Source: Leptolyngbya sp. PCC 7375
Lineage (GTDB): Bacteria; Cyanobacteriota; Cyanobacteriia; Phormidesmidales; Phormidesmidaceae
Reading direction: 5' to 3'
Assembly (NCBI RefSeq): GCF_000316115.1
Contig: NZ_JH993797.1
Coordinates: forward strand, 4,822,486-4,886,485
DNA length: 64,000 bases
Position 1 is the first letter of the stretch; the number at the start of each line of letters is the position of its first letter. The translations under genes were made by a program, and so were the position numbers. A model generated the notes under the pieces. The model had not been told where the DNA came from and did not search any database. It worked only from the letters and a program-made list of their open reading frames with translations. This document shows positions 51,637-59,923 of the stretch, piece by piece.

Positions 51637-53184
51637 TTAGGAATTCAGGACATTAATGTCTCGCAGCATCTCCAGATGTTGTTTAACAGGAGCTAAAGTA
51701 TTGGCTAACACCATACCGCTGGCAGCCACGGCAGGTAAGCCAATGCCTGGAAATGTCGAATCACCGCAGCACCAAAGACCCTGTATCGGTGTACGTGGAC
51801 CAGGGAAAACACCTTGCCCAGCACGAATGGCAGGACCATAGGATCCGTGGTGGCGACGCAGAAAACGTCCGTGGGTTAGGGGGGTGCCCACCAGGGTAAC
51901 GTCACATCGAGAGCGAATATCAGGAATAATGCGTTCCAGCGCTTGCCACATGACCTCAGCCCGCTGCTGTTTTAACTGGGCATATTCAGCACTCTTGCGA
52001 TCGCAACCAGCCCATACCCCATAGGGTTCATTGCCAGGCGTGTATACGTGAATCGTGTGCTTGCCATCTGGCGCTAAGTTTGGATCTAGCACTGACGGAA
52101 TAGAAATTAGTACTAGATTTTGTTGTGCATCTATTCCCTGACTCCAGTCATTAACAACAATGTAGTGACAGGCCAACTGATCCAGGCCAGTCGCGTCAAT
52201 CCCCAGATGTAGATGCATAAAGCTGTCGCACTCAGGGGTGGCCTGGCGCTTTTGCTCAAACCGTTTATACTTTTCAGGTAGTGCCGGTAACAGCTTGAGA
52301 GTGTCCCAAACCGATGCATTAGAAATTACTGCCTTTGTAGCCTGGATCTCCTGTCCATTACGCAAACGCACCCCAACCGCCTGATCCCCCTCTAACAAGA
52401 TCTCTTCAACGTGGGCATTTAGCCTGATGTCACCACCATGTTTTTTGAGCCCACGCTCTAGGGCAGCCACTAAAGCAGCACTGCCTCCTTGGGGATAGTC
52501 AAGCTGCACACCGGGGCGATACCAATCAGCAAACATAAAGGCCACTTCCGCTGCTATGGTCCCTGTAGCAGGTAATCCAGAAAGCAGGAAGCACAGCATA
52601 TCTAACCAATGACGGGCAAAGTCATCGTGCACTATGCCATCCATAATGCGACTGAAGGGGCCAGTGAGTTTAGCTACATGCACGCCTTGTTGTAGCAACG
52701 ATGGCAGAAAATGCCTAACGGTCTGAAAAGCTCCCAGATCAAATCGCATCGCGGCAGGAGGCAAAGCAATGGCGGCAGCCCCTAAGGGCTGCATGACCTG
52801 TTGTAAATGCCGCCACTCTCGAACCGCCTGTTCTCCTCGTAGTTGTTGTAGAACATCACAAAACTGATCTGAACCCACCGTGGTGTCAAAGTCACCTTCT
52901 GGCAAACAGCATCCCCAAGTATCATAATTAAGCCAATTTGCATCTTCGCCAATGGCATCTAGCACCTGTCTTAATGGATTGGGAGACGGGCTATAGGATA
53001 GGCCTGAGTACAGAGACGGACCAGAATCAAATAAAAAGCCACCTCGCTCAAACCCATGGGCTGCACCACCCGCGATGCTGTGGCTTTCGCACACGATGAC
53101 ATCATAGCCATAGCGCCCTAATAACGCTGCTCAGCAGAGGCCACCAATGCCACTGCCAATCACAACAATTTCCGTCCGCTCCAT
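51637..53184 (-). pseudogene. CrtISO-like FAD oxidoreductase with in-frame TGA at codon 18
   Basis: From ATG 53184 the frame reads MERTEIVVIGSGIGGLC, then TGA (53133-53131), then AALLGRYGYDVIVCESHSIAGGAAHGFERGGF and continues 485 residues to 51637. The GSGIGGLC..A dinucleotide-binding motif is thus cut. The rest has the full carotenoid isomerase/desaturase-like fold, with DYPQGGSAALVAALERGLKKHGG and the C-terminal GLWCCGDSTFPGIGLPAVAASGM. CrtISO isomerises poly-cis carotenes to all-trans lycopene. Relatives commonly have Cys-Cys (LCCAA) here, so one base changed TGC or TGT to TGA. Either the gene is newly dead, the base is an error, or translation restarts at GTG 53094 without FAD binding. 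Confidence 0.8.
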
Positions 53185-53242
53185 GCAATCACCGTCTCCA
53201 CTAATTAGGAATCACAACTCCCCAAGCTTTAACTTTATTGGC

Positions 53243-53270
53243 GTACAGATGTTGCATGCAACGTCTCTGC
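53243..53270. repeat. Palindromic intergenic repeat, copy 2
   Basis: GTACAGATGTTGCATGCAAC then GTCTCTGC, centred on TTGCATGCAA. Second copy of the repeat at 49299-49326. Confidence 0.7.
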
Positions 53271-53284
53271 AAAATTATTTTTGA

Positions 53285-55213
53285 TTACTGGGCAACACCA
53301 CAGCTACTACCACCCGAGGGTACCAATGCCACCGCATGGGGTACCGTCCGTGACTCAAACCCGATCAGAGATTCTCCTTGGTACACCAGAGACGTACTCG
53401 CACCGGAATCTAGCATGACTGCATGATGAAAACCTGCTTGCATCAGCAATTCACCTAGACCTACCGAATCAATTTGAGCGTGGGTGGCACCGACAACAGG
53501 TTGTCCTTCCATGTTTATGCCCCAAAACGCCCGGAATCGATGCTCCTCATAGGCAAACAGATTCTTGAATGTAGCCGCAGATTGGGGCTCTTGTTCCCGC
53601 ACCAACCAACCTGCACCAACAAACGCATCGGTTACGTCCGGCATCTCTTCTTGAATGCCTGTTAATGTGTTGTGCTGTTCTGGGTCAAAAGAAAGGAACT
53701 TGGCTTCCTGAGGGCTCATTAAAACTAAGGGACGACCTTTGAGCTTGTAAATATCACCTTCATCTCCAGGAATAAATTCCCCTGTGTTTTGACTGAGCAC
53801 CGGCCCAATCATAGTGTTAGAGTCCAGGAATTCTAGAGAGAAGAAAGTACCATCCACAGCAGCAATCGCATCGGAGTCAGCAACAATGTCAGCCAGAGGG
53901 TAACGGCTATCAGCATGGATGGTGGTAGGTTGACCACCGCTAATCAAGGTCATAGGGATCTCATCGATCTCGATCTCCAATCGCTGAATAGGAGATTTGA
54001 AGTTTGGGCTAGGTTTAAAGCCTGACAACGGAGGACCACCCCACGCTGACTCAATAACTTCATAAAAACGAGATTCACCAAATCGCTCAATGGTCAAAAG
54101 ATTTTCTGACTCTCCTGCAAATCGACCTGAATCATTACGCATAATCAGTGCAGCCTGATAGCCTGCTGCTTCGGTAGCCTCTACAACACGCTCATCATGG
54201 TTGCCTTCTGGATAGGTAAAGTAATGAATTGGGATGCCGAGTTTTGTCTCTAAGCGTTCCTTAGATGTTTCTAATTCATAGCGCAAGTCTTCATCTGACA
54301 GTTCTCGCAGATCCCGTGGATGCGTCACGCTATGAGAGATAACAGTTACTAATGGGTCTTGGGCCATCTCTTCCACTTGTTCCCAGTCAAGGGTAGAGCG
54401 TCCCACAATATTGCCGTCAACTTTGTCTGTAAAAATAGAGAGGGCTACCGGATAGTTGTAATACTTAGCTAACTTGTAAACATAGTCGTAATGACCTACA
54501 TACCCATCATCAAAGGTCAAAACAACAGGTTTTTCAGGCAGAGGCACCCCGGTTCTAAGGTGATTGACTAACTGATCGAGACTAATGGGTGTTAGATTTT
54601 GAGCGCGAATCGCTCGAAAATCTTCGTTTAAGCGTCCAGGGGTAATGTCAAAGAAAACTTCTTTTTCAGGGAGTACATCGTGATACATAATCACAGGTAC
54701 TTTGGACAATGGGGCACGGTCATGAAGCTGTGGCCAGCGTGCAGATTCGATCTGTGCGGTCAGACTAGCCACCCATTGCGAAATTTGGCTCTGACTGTCT
54801 TGATTTACCTGAGTGCCTAGAGCTGACAATGTTTGCCCAAGACTCTCGGTAGAATCCGCAGATTGCGGAGCGGGCAAACAATAATAGTCAGTAGCTGAGA
54901 ATGTCTGTGACGGTGTTGTTTCAAGAACATCATCGACCAAGTCTTCATCAACCAAGGTATTGAAAACAATGGGAGCAATGGCAGGGGAGGGCAAACTCGC
55001 CTTGACTTGCTCAATGCCATCCAGCAGCTCTTGATTAAAGGCAATGGAAGAATCAGCCGTTGTATGGGTATCTACTTCACTAGCACCGTATAAAAGGCCA
55101 CCACTGCAAACAACAAGCAGGGTCGCTATCAGTGCAGACCTGCCTCGAAATAGGTGTCGAAACCGTGCTTGTGACTGGCCTTGGGACGAAACATCTGAAT
55201 CACAAGCCTCCAT
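53285..55213 (-). CDS. Polysaccharide deacetylase fused to a phosphodiester glycosidase domain
   Basis: A 642-residue exported protein. I start at ATG 55213 (MEACDSDVSSQG), since the upstream reading to 55318 is not typical. One signal-anchor helix (about 27-45) precedes a NodB-type deacetylase (about 170-385) with VPVIMYHDVLP, metal-binding TFDDGYVG and SHSVTHP, and FTYPEGNH. The second domain (about 405-640) is of the NAGPA phosphodiester glycosidase family, with AAVDGTFFS, FRAFWGINMEGQPVVGA and VMLDSGASTSLVYQ. Such a pair suggests cleavage of GlcNAc-1-phosphodiester links plus deacetylation of an extracellular or cell-wall glycan. The substrate is unknown. Confidence 0.85.
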   Translation of the reverse strand: MEACDSDVSSQGQSQARFRHLFRGRSALIATLLVVCSGGLLYGASEVDTHTTADSSIAFNQELLDGIEQVKASLPSPAIAPIVFNTLVDEDLVDDVLETTPSQTFSATDYYCLPAPQSADSTESLGQTLSALGTQVNQDSQSQISQWVASLTAQIESARWPQLHDRAPLSKVPVIMYHDVLPEKEVFFDITPGRLNEDFRAIRAQNLTPISLDQLVNHLRTGVPLPEKPVVLTFDDGYVGHYDYVYKLAKYYNYPVALSIFTDKVDGNIVGRSTLDWEQVEEMAQDPLVTVISHSVTHPRDLRELSDEDLRYELETSKERLETKLGIPIHYFTYPEGNHDERVVEATEAAGYQAALIMRNDSGRFAGESENLLTIERFGESRFYEVIESAWGGPPLSGFKPSPNFKSPIQRLEIEIDEIPMTLISGGQPTTIHADSRYPLADIVADSDAIAAVDGTFFSLEFLDSNTMIGPVLSQNTGEFIPGDEGDIYKLKGRPLVLMSPQEAKFLSFDPEQHNTLTGIQEEMPDVTDAFVGAGWLVREQEPQSAATFKNLFAYEEHRFRAFWGINMEGQPVVGATHAQIDSVGLGELLMQAGFHHAVMLDSGASTSLVYQGESLIGFESRTVPHAVALVPSGGSSCGVAQ

Positions 55214-55525
55214 GCAAGGAATCCTTAACGCTAACTTTAATAATAACGGAGCAAGACTACTGCACTCAGGATAAGATAACTTCAGCAGAAGATTAAGAAA
55301 AAATAAAAGTCTGCGCATGCGAAAGCCACCCCAACTAGCAGAGCAGCATTGCTGGAGTGGCCTTAGTATAGGTGCTTTTAAATGAACCGGTTCGGTATTG
55401 AACTTCAGAGGGTCCTAAACTCTGAAGACTGAAGTCAGTTTATCTAAGGAATCGTACGAATTCAGCTATTTAGCAATAAAACGCCAATGTCTCTTGCAAA
55501 ACTTCAAAAATAGGAGCTTAGTTGT

Positions 55526-56320
55526 TTACCAAGGCAATCGACTGCCATCCCATGAGAAAAATGAGCCGTTATCGTCTAGGGTGACGTTATCTAAGACATT
55601 CATTAGGAGTCCTACGGTTTTTTTAACTGGGAACAGTTTATCGGGAGACACCCCCCGTTGAAACGGCTCTGACAGCCGTGTATCCGTAGTCCCAGGGTGA
55701 AGCAGCACAATCGCTGTTTGTTGGCTACGGCGACTGTATTCAATGGCAGCTGTTTTGAGGAGCATGTTCAAAGCCGCTTTAGAGGCTCGATAGCCATACC
55801 AGCCACCAAGGCGATTATCTTCAATGCTGCCGATTTTGGCAGAGATGGTGGCGAAAATATTGGGCTGTTTGTGATTAAGCAATGGTAGTAGATGTTTTGC
55901 CAGTAGGGCTGCCCCGATGCTGTTTACCTGGAAATAGCGCATCAGATTCTCTGACTGTAGCTGTCGGAGTGCTTTTTCTGGCGCGATCGCACCATCATGC
56001 AAAAAGCCCACGCAGTTAACCACAAAATGTAGTTCAGGGGTAATCGTTTTAATCTGAGCTATTCCCCGTTCAATCGCCGCTTCATCGGTTAGGTCCATGG
56101 CAATGCAATGCAGCCTGTCATGGGTTTGGGCAAGCTCCAGAAGTTCTGACGAATCAGTCTCAGTACGGTAGGTGGCAAACACCTGATCAAACCGCCGATC
56201 CTTCAGCAGGTGTGTGACAAAACCAAGGCCGATGCCCCGATTGCCACCGACAATCAATGCCTGACCTGACTGTATGCTCGCAAAAATAGAGGGTGAACTT
56301 ATTAAGGGGTGATCGGTCAT
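55526..56320 (-). CDS. Short-chain dehydrogenase/reductase (CsgA-like)
   Basis: A 264-residue SDR. The cofactor motif is ALIVGGNRGIGLGFV (about 21-35), the NAG-like motif is NCVGFLHDG, and the active site is YGYRASK (Tyr and Lys). Overall length and the ending GSFFSWDGSRLPW recall the C-signal-type SDRs. Substrate unknown. Divergent from nudC, with 69 bases between starts. Confidence 0.85.
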   Translation of the reverse strand: MTDHPLISSPSIFASIQSGQALIVGGNRGIGLGFVTHLLKDRRFDQVFATYRTETDSSELLELAQTHDRLHCIAMDLTDEAAIERGIAQIKTITPELHFVVNCVGFLHDGAIAPEKALRQLQSENLMRYFQVNSIGAALLAKHLLPLLNHKQPNIFATISAKIGSIEDNRLGGWYGYRASKAALNMLLKTAAIEYSRRSQQTAIVLLHPGTTDTRLSEPFQRGVSPDKLFPVKKTVGLLMNVLDNVTLDDNGSFFSWDGSRLPW

Positions 56321-56389
56321 GACATGGGGATGGGGGGTGATCGAGCATTAGCGTAAGATAGCGCAGGCAGTTTGCACAGACTAAGCAGC

Positions 56390-57271
56390 ATGAATGAATT
56401 AGCAGCTCCTGATATGAAGGAGCCGACCCCCTTTGCAATGCCCTCAGGTTTTATGGCAGGCGTTGATCCGACGGCAGCCCCTGCCGGTTTGGGTTGGTGG
56501 TTTGGGTTTAGTGGTTCTCAGATGCTGGTGACCATTAAGGTGGAGGGCACGCAGGAAACCATTGGGATTCCTCAGGTGGAAACGTTAGAAGACTTAGGGG
56601 TGAGGGTGGTGCGATCGCAATACCTGGGTGCCCTGGTCAACTCACCCTGCTACGGAGCAGAACTACCCTCCGATTTAGAGCTACCGGCAGGGCTCGACCT
56701 GAGACCGTTGCGAAATCTATACGGTCTATTAGGCGATCCATTCTTTGCCTTGGCAGGACGCGCCACCCAGTTAGTGGAATGGGATCGCACCCACCAGTAC
56801 TGTGGCTGCTGCGCTACGCCCATGGAGCAGTCAAAACATGAACGAGTCAAGTGCTGCCCCCAGTGTGGCTTCAGGCAATATCCCCGGCTATCGCCTGCGG
56901 TCATTATGCTGGTATCACGCGGATCTGAAATCCTACTAGCCCGTGCCCCCCGGTTTCGGGAAGGCATGTATAGTGTGCTGGCCGGATTTGTTGAGCCGGG
57001 AGAATCCTTAGAAGAAACCGTAGCGCGTGAAGTGCGAGAAGAAGTGGGGGTTGAGATCAAAGATATTCGCTATTTTGGTTCCCAGCCCTGGCCTTTCCCC
57101 AATTCACTTATGATTGGATTTACGGCCCGCTATGCCAGCGGTGACATTGTTATCGATCCAAATGAAATTGAAACAGCAGAGTGGTTTACCAAAGACTCCC
57201 TGCCACCTGTGCCTGGCAAGCTCAGTATTGCTAGACAGCTCATTGATTGGTTTATCGCGGCAGGGGATTAG
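56390..57271 (+). CDS. nudC: NADH pyrophosphatase / RNA decapping hydrolase NudC
   Basis: A 293-residue Nudix enzyme from ATG 56390. A four-Cys zinc ribbon (CGCC...CCPQCG, about 141-168) precedes the Nudix box GFVEPGESLEETVAREVREEVGV and the NADH-specific SQPWPFPNSLM motif. It hydrolyses NAD(H) to NMN(H) and AMP and removes NAD caps from RNA. N-terminal about 130 residues form the usual beta domain. It is followed by a YdjM-like gene after 73 bases. Confidence 0.93.
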   Translation: MNELAAPDMKEPTPFAMPSGFMAGVDPTAAPAGLGWWFGFSGSQMLVTIKVEGTQETIGIPQVETLEDLGVRVVRSQYLGALVNSPCYGAELPSDLELPAGLDLRPLRNLYGLLGDPFFALAGRATQLVEWDRTHQYCGCCATPMEQSKHERVKCCPQCGFRQYPRLSPAVIMLVSRGSEILLARAPRFREGMYSVLAGFVEPGESLEETVAREVREEVGVEIKDIRYFGSQPWPFPNSLMIGFTARYASGDIVIDPNEIETAEWFTKDSLPPVPGKLSIARQLIDWFIAAGD

Positions 57272-57344
57272 AGGGTAGGGAGTCAGCGGGTATCTTGCAA
57301 ACCCATTCTCTAATCCCTTGCCAACCATTGCTCACAATCCACCC

Positions 57345-57935
57345 ATGAACACTCCGAGCCACGTCATCCTTAACCTTGCACTGCTGGGCCATCGATCGCG
57401 ATCGCACCTCAACCCCTCCATTTTTTGGGGAGCACTGGTGCCAGATCTAGCCATGTTTGGCTTTTATGGATGGGCCAAACTGATAGCCCAGATGGATGAA
57501 GCTACCATTTGGCGTGAGGCCTACTATGAGCCGTTCTGGCAAACAATTTTTGATGTGGGCAATTCGATTCCGCTGGCGCTGTTAGTCATTGCCCTCGCCC
57601 TCAGGGGGGGGAGACGCTATCCAGCCTGGAAGCCCTTGACCCTCGGAGTTATTTTTCTAGCCGCTAGCGTCATTTTGCACTGCCTGGGCGATTTACCTGT
57701 GCACGTAGACGATGGCCATCGGCATTTTTGGCCTTTCAGTAATTTCCGATATGAAAGTCCAATTTCTTATTGGGACCCTGATCACCATGGGGGCATCGTG
57801 GCCCTGGTGGAATTTTTTTTGGTGTTGGTGGCTAGCATGCGGGTTTGGCAACTATTGCAATCACGCTGGGTTAAAGGCCTGTTGATAGTTAGCAACGGAT
57901 TAATGTGGGTGATTTATGCCGGTTTTTATCTGTAA
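57345..57935 (+). CDS. YdjM-like metal-binding membrane protein
   Basis: A 196-residue protein starting MNTPSHVILNLALLGH, with a His-rich pattern (GDLPVHVDDGHRHFWPFS and WDPDHHGG) and four helices (about 85-100, 105-130, 150-170, 178-195). This matches the YdjM/LexA-binding inner-membrane family, annotated as putative metal-dependent hydrolases. The substrate is not known. A G7 tract occurs at 57604-57610. Confidence 0.7.
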   Translation: MNTPSHVILNLALLGHRSRSHLNPSIFWGALVPDLAMFGFYGWAKLIAQMDEATIWREAYYEPFWQTIFDVGNSIPLALLVIALALRGGRRYPAWKPLTLGVIFLAASVILHCLGDLPVHVDDGHRHFWPFSNFRYESPISYWDPDHHGGIVALVEFFLVLVASMRVWQLLQSRWVKGLLIVSNGLMWVIYAGFYL

Positions 57936-58076
57936 TCCAAGTCATCCCACTTCAATCCACCGATGCCATGGCTCCGTAGAGTTTTATAAAACAACTCAAT
58001 AGTATGCTGACAGCATTCGGTCCTTGCCGATGTTACTAATATGCCTGTTCAAGCTTAGGAGTCTCTGATTAAACCT

Positions 58077-58661
58077 ATGGGGCCAATTGAATCTTGGGAG
58101 GAAACGGCTACATCCGATGCCATTTCCTCCGATGCAGATCTGCTGGCATCCTTGCGAGCTGGTCAAGTAGAGGCTCTGCGGATGCTGTATCAACGCTATG
58201 GCCGCTTAGTTTATACCCTGTCGTGTCGCATTCTCCACAGTGATGAAGAAGCTGAAGAAATCACCCAGGATGTATTTCTGACGCTATGGCGCAAGGACGC
58301 CTATCAGGCGACACGAGGCTCCCTCAGCCGTTATCTGGTCGTCCTGGCACGATCACGCTCAATTGATCGGTTGCGATCGCAAACTTCCCATCGCCAGCGT
58401 TTGTATAAATGGCACCTCATGATGGCAGATGTAGCCTCCACCCCCCTAGACATGGCCACCCTGACGGAGCGAGGAGAGCGCACCCGCCAAGCCCTCAGCA
58501 GACTCTCCGACAAAGAACGCCAGGTCATCGAAATTGCTTACTACGAGGGACTTAGTCAGTCAGAAATTGCCCAGCGCCTGGATATCCCCCTAGGCACCGT
58601 TAAGTCCCGTTCTCGACAAGCTCTGCGTAAGCTCCGCCAGACACTACAAGACCACCTTTAG
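58077..58661 (+). CDS. ECF-type RNA polymerase sigma factor
   Basis: A 194-residue sigma factor. Region 2 (about 24-90) reads LRMLYQRYGRLVYTLSCRIL and EEITQDVFLTLW. Region 4 (about 135-185) reads LSDKERQVIEIAYYEGLSQSEIAQRLDIPLGTVKSRSRQAL. It belongs to the group paired with RskA-like anti-sigma factors. The anti-sigma gene follows after 44 bases, so release of the sigma factor upon an envelope signal is expected. Confidence 0.92.
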   Translation: MGPIESWEETATSDAISSDADLLASLRAGQVEALRMLYQRYGRLVYTLSCRILHSDEEAEEITQDVFLTLWRKDAYQATRGSLSRYLVVLARSRSIDRLRSQTSHRQRLYKWHLMMADVASTPLDMATLTERGERTRQALSRLSDKERQVIEIAYYEGLSQSEIAQRLDIPLGTVKSRSRQALRKLRQTLQDHL

Positions 58662-58705
58662 CCCCCGTCGCCCTAACGTACTATCCCAACTTTTGCCAGA
58701 CTATT

Positions 58706-59599
58706 ATGTCGTTCGATTCGCCACCCACTACAGACCCGCATCCCGATTGGCATGACTTACTCGCAGGCTATGCCCTCGGTAATTTGTCACCGGAAGAGCA
58801 GGCCACACTTCAACAACTTTTGGCTCAGCGACCTGAACTGAAAGCCGAGGTATTGGCATACCAAGAAACCTTGGCCCTGGTGCCCTATGCCCTAGATCCC
58901 CAATCTCTACCTGGCGGTTTGGAAGATACTATCGTTGCCTCAGCCCAACAACTCAAGCGGTCGCCTATAGAGCCCAGAAAACCAGCAACCAGAAAACCAG
59001 CCCCCGTATCAAGGCAACCCAGAGCATGGCAGCGCCGCTGGTACGCGGTCGCCATGGCAGCGGCGCTAATGATTGCCATCATAGGGACAGACAACTATCG
59101 GTTGCGGCAGCAGCAGACGAGCCTGCAAGCCCAGTTAGACAATGCTCGCATGGAACAGCAAGCCTCAAAAGCTGAGCAGCGAACTCTACAAGCCAAACTG
59201 GATGAAGCCCAAGCCCAGCTAAACGAGGCCAACGTTGAGCCAGTGATCGATATTCTCCGCCAGCCCAATGCCCTGGTGTATTCTCTGCAAGGCACCGGTA
59301 ATGCTGTCAAGTCATCGGGCAGTTTATTAACCCTACCTGACCATTCAGAAGTTCAGCTGGTGTCCCACAATTTACCGGTATTACCAGCAGGACAGATCTA
59401 TCGTCTCTGGTCAGTGGCAACAGAAACGTCAGCCCCCATGTTTTGCGGTGAGTTCAATAACACTGAAGTGGGGAATGTGCAGTGGACAGTCCCGGACGCC
59501 CTCTGCAACGCCACCCCTTTTAGGGTGATCATTACCGTTGATGCCATCGTCGATCCCCATGTTCCGAAAGGTCCACCTGTCTTAACTGGTGAGATTTGA
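58706..59599 (+). CDS. RskA-like anti-sigma factor
   Basis: A 297-residue protein. The N-terminal cytoplasmic zinc-less anti-sigma domain (about 12-80, DLLAGYALGNLSPEEQATLQQLL) precedes one membrane helix (about 113-130), a coiled segment (about 133-175) and the periplasmic anti-sigma-K C-terminal domain (about 180-297, GQIYRLWSV, FRVIITVDAI). It holds the upstream ECF sigma factor inactive until proteolysis. Ends 139 bases before a small secreted protein gene. Confidence 0.9.
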   Translation: MSFDSPPTTDPHPDWHDLLAGYALGNLSPEEQATLQQLLAQRPELKAEVLAYQETLALVPYALDPQSLPGGLEDTIVASAQQLKRSPIEPRKPATRKPAPVSRQPRAWQRRWYAVAMAAALMIAIIGTDNYRLRQQQTSLQAQLDNARMEQQASKAEQRTLQAKLDEAQAQLNEANVEPVIDILRQPNALVYSLQGTGNAVKSSGSLLTLPDHSEVQLVSHNLPVLPAGQIYRLWSVATETSAPMFCGEFNNTEVGNVQWTVPDALCNATPFRVIITVDAIVDPHVPKGPPVLTGEI

Positions 59600-59737
59600 C
59601 CCTAGAAACATCACTGACAAGCTGTGTAGTCTAGGCTACAAAAATTTAAGATTGGTTTAGGGCTACCTCAGTAAAATCTCAGACTTAATGCTCATCCTGG
59701 TAAGTGAAACAGTCTAATTTGATACCAGGAGGTCCCT

Positions 59738-59911
59738 ATGAAAAGCTGGCGCGCTTCAAATAGGCTTTCGAGCGGGATCGTAGCAGCCGGATTAGCACTG
59801 GCAATGCCGATGCATGCGATGGCTGCTGTTTCTCTACCACAGCTCGAAACCGATAGTCCCCAGTCCCATACGACCATTACAGAATGGCATTGGCGCGATA
59901 TGGTGTTGTAG
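59738..59911 (+). CDS. 57-residue secreted protein downstream of ECF sigma operon
   Basis: The ATG has the best Shine-Dalgarno in the region, AGGAGG (59727-59732), at good spacing. The product starts with a basic N-terminus (MKSWRASNRL), a hydrophobic core (GIVAAGLALAMP) and an Ala-X-Ala site (MHAMAAV), leaving a mature peptide of about 28 residues (SLPQLETDSPQSHTTITEWHWRDMVL). It is close behind the sigma/anti-sigma pair and may be a target of that sigma. It could also be the surviving N-terminus of a longer gene, since family features are absent. It ends 13 bases before the convergent priA stop. Confidence 0.55.
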   Translation: MKSWRASNRLSSGIVAAGLALAMPMHAMAAVSLPQLETDSPQSHTTITEWHWRDMVL

Positions 59912-59923
59912 GCAGATGGGCCA

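Noticed and set aside
53131..53133. TGA as a selenocysteine codon
   Set aside because: It replaces a Cys position, but cyanobacteria are not known to use selenocysteine generally, and I see no clear SECIS-like element next to it. A nonsense change or base error is simpler.
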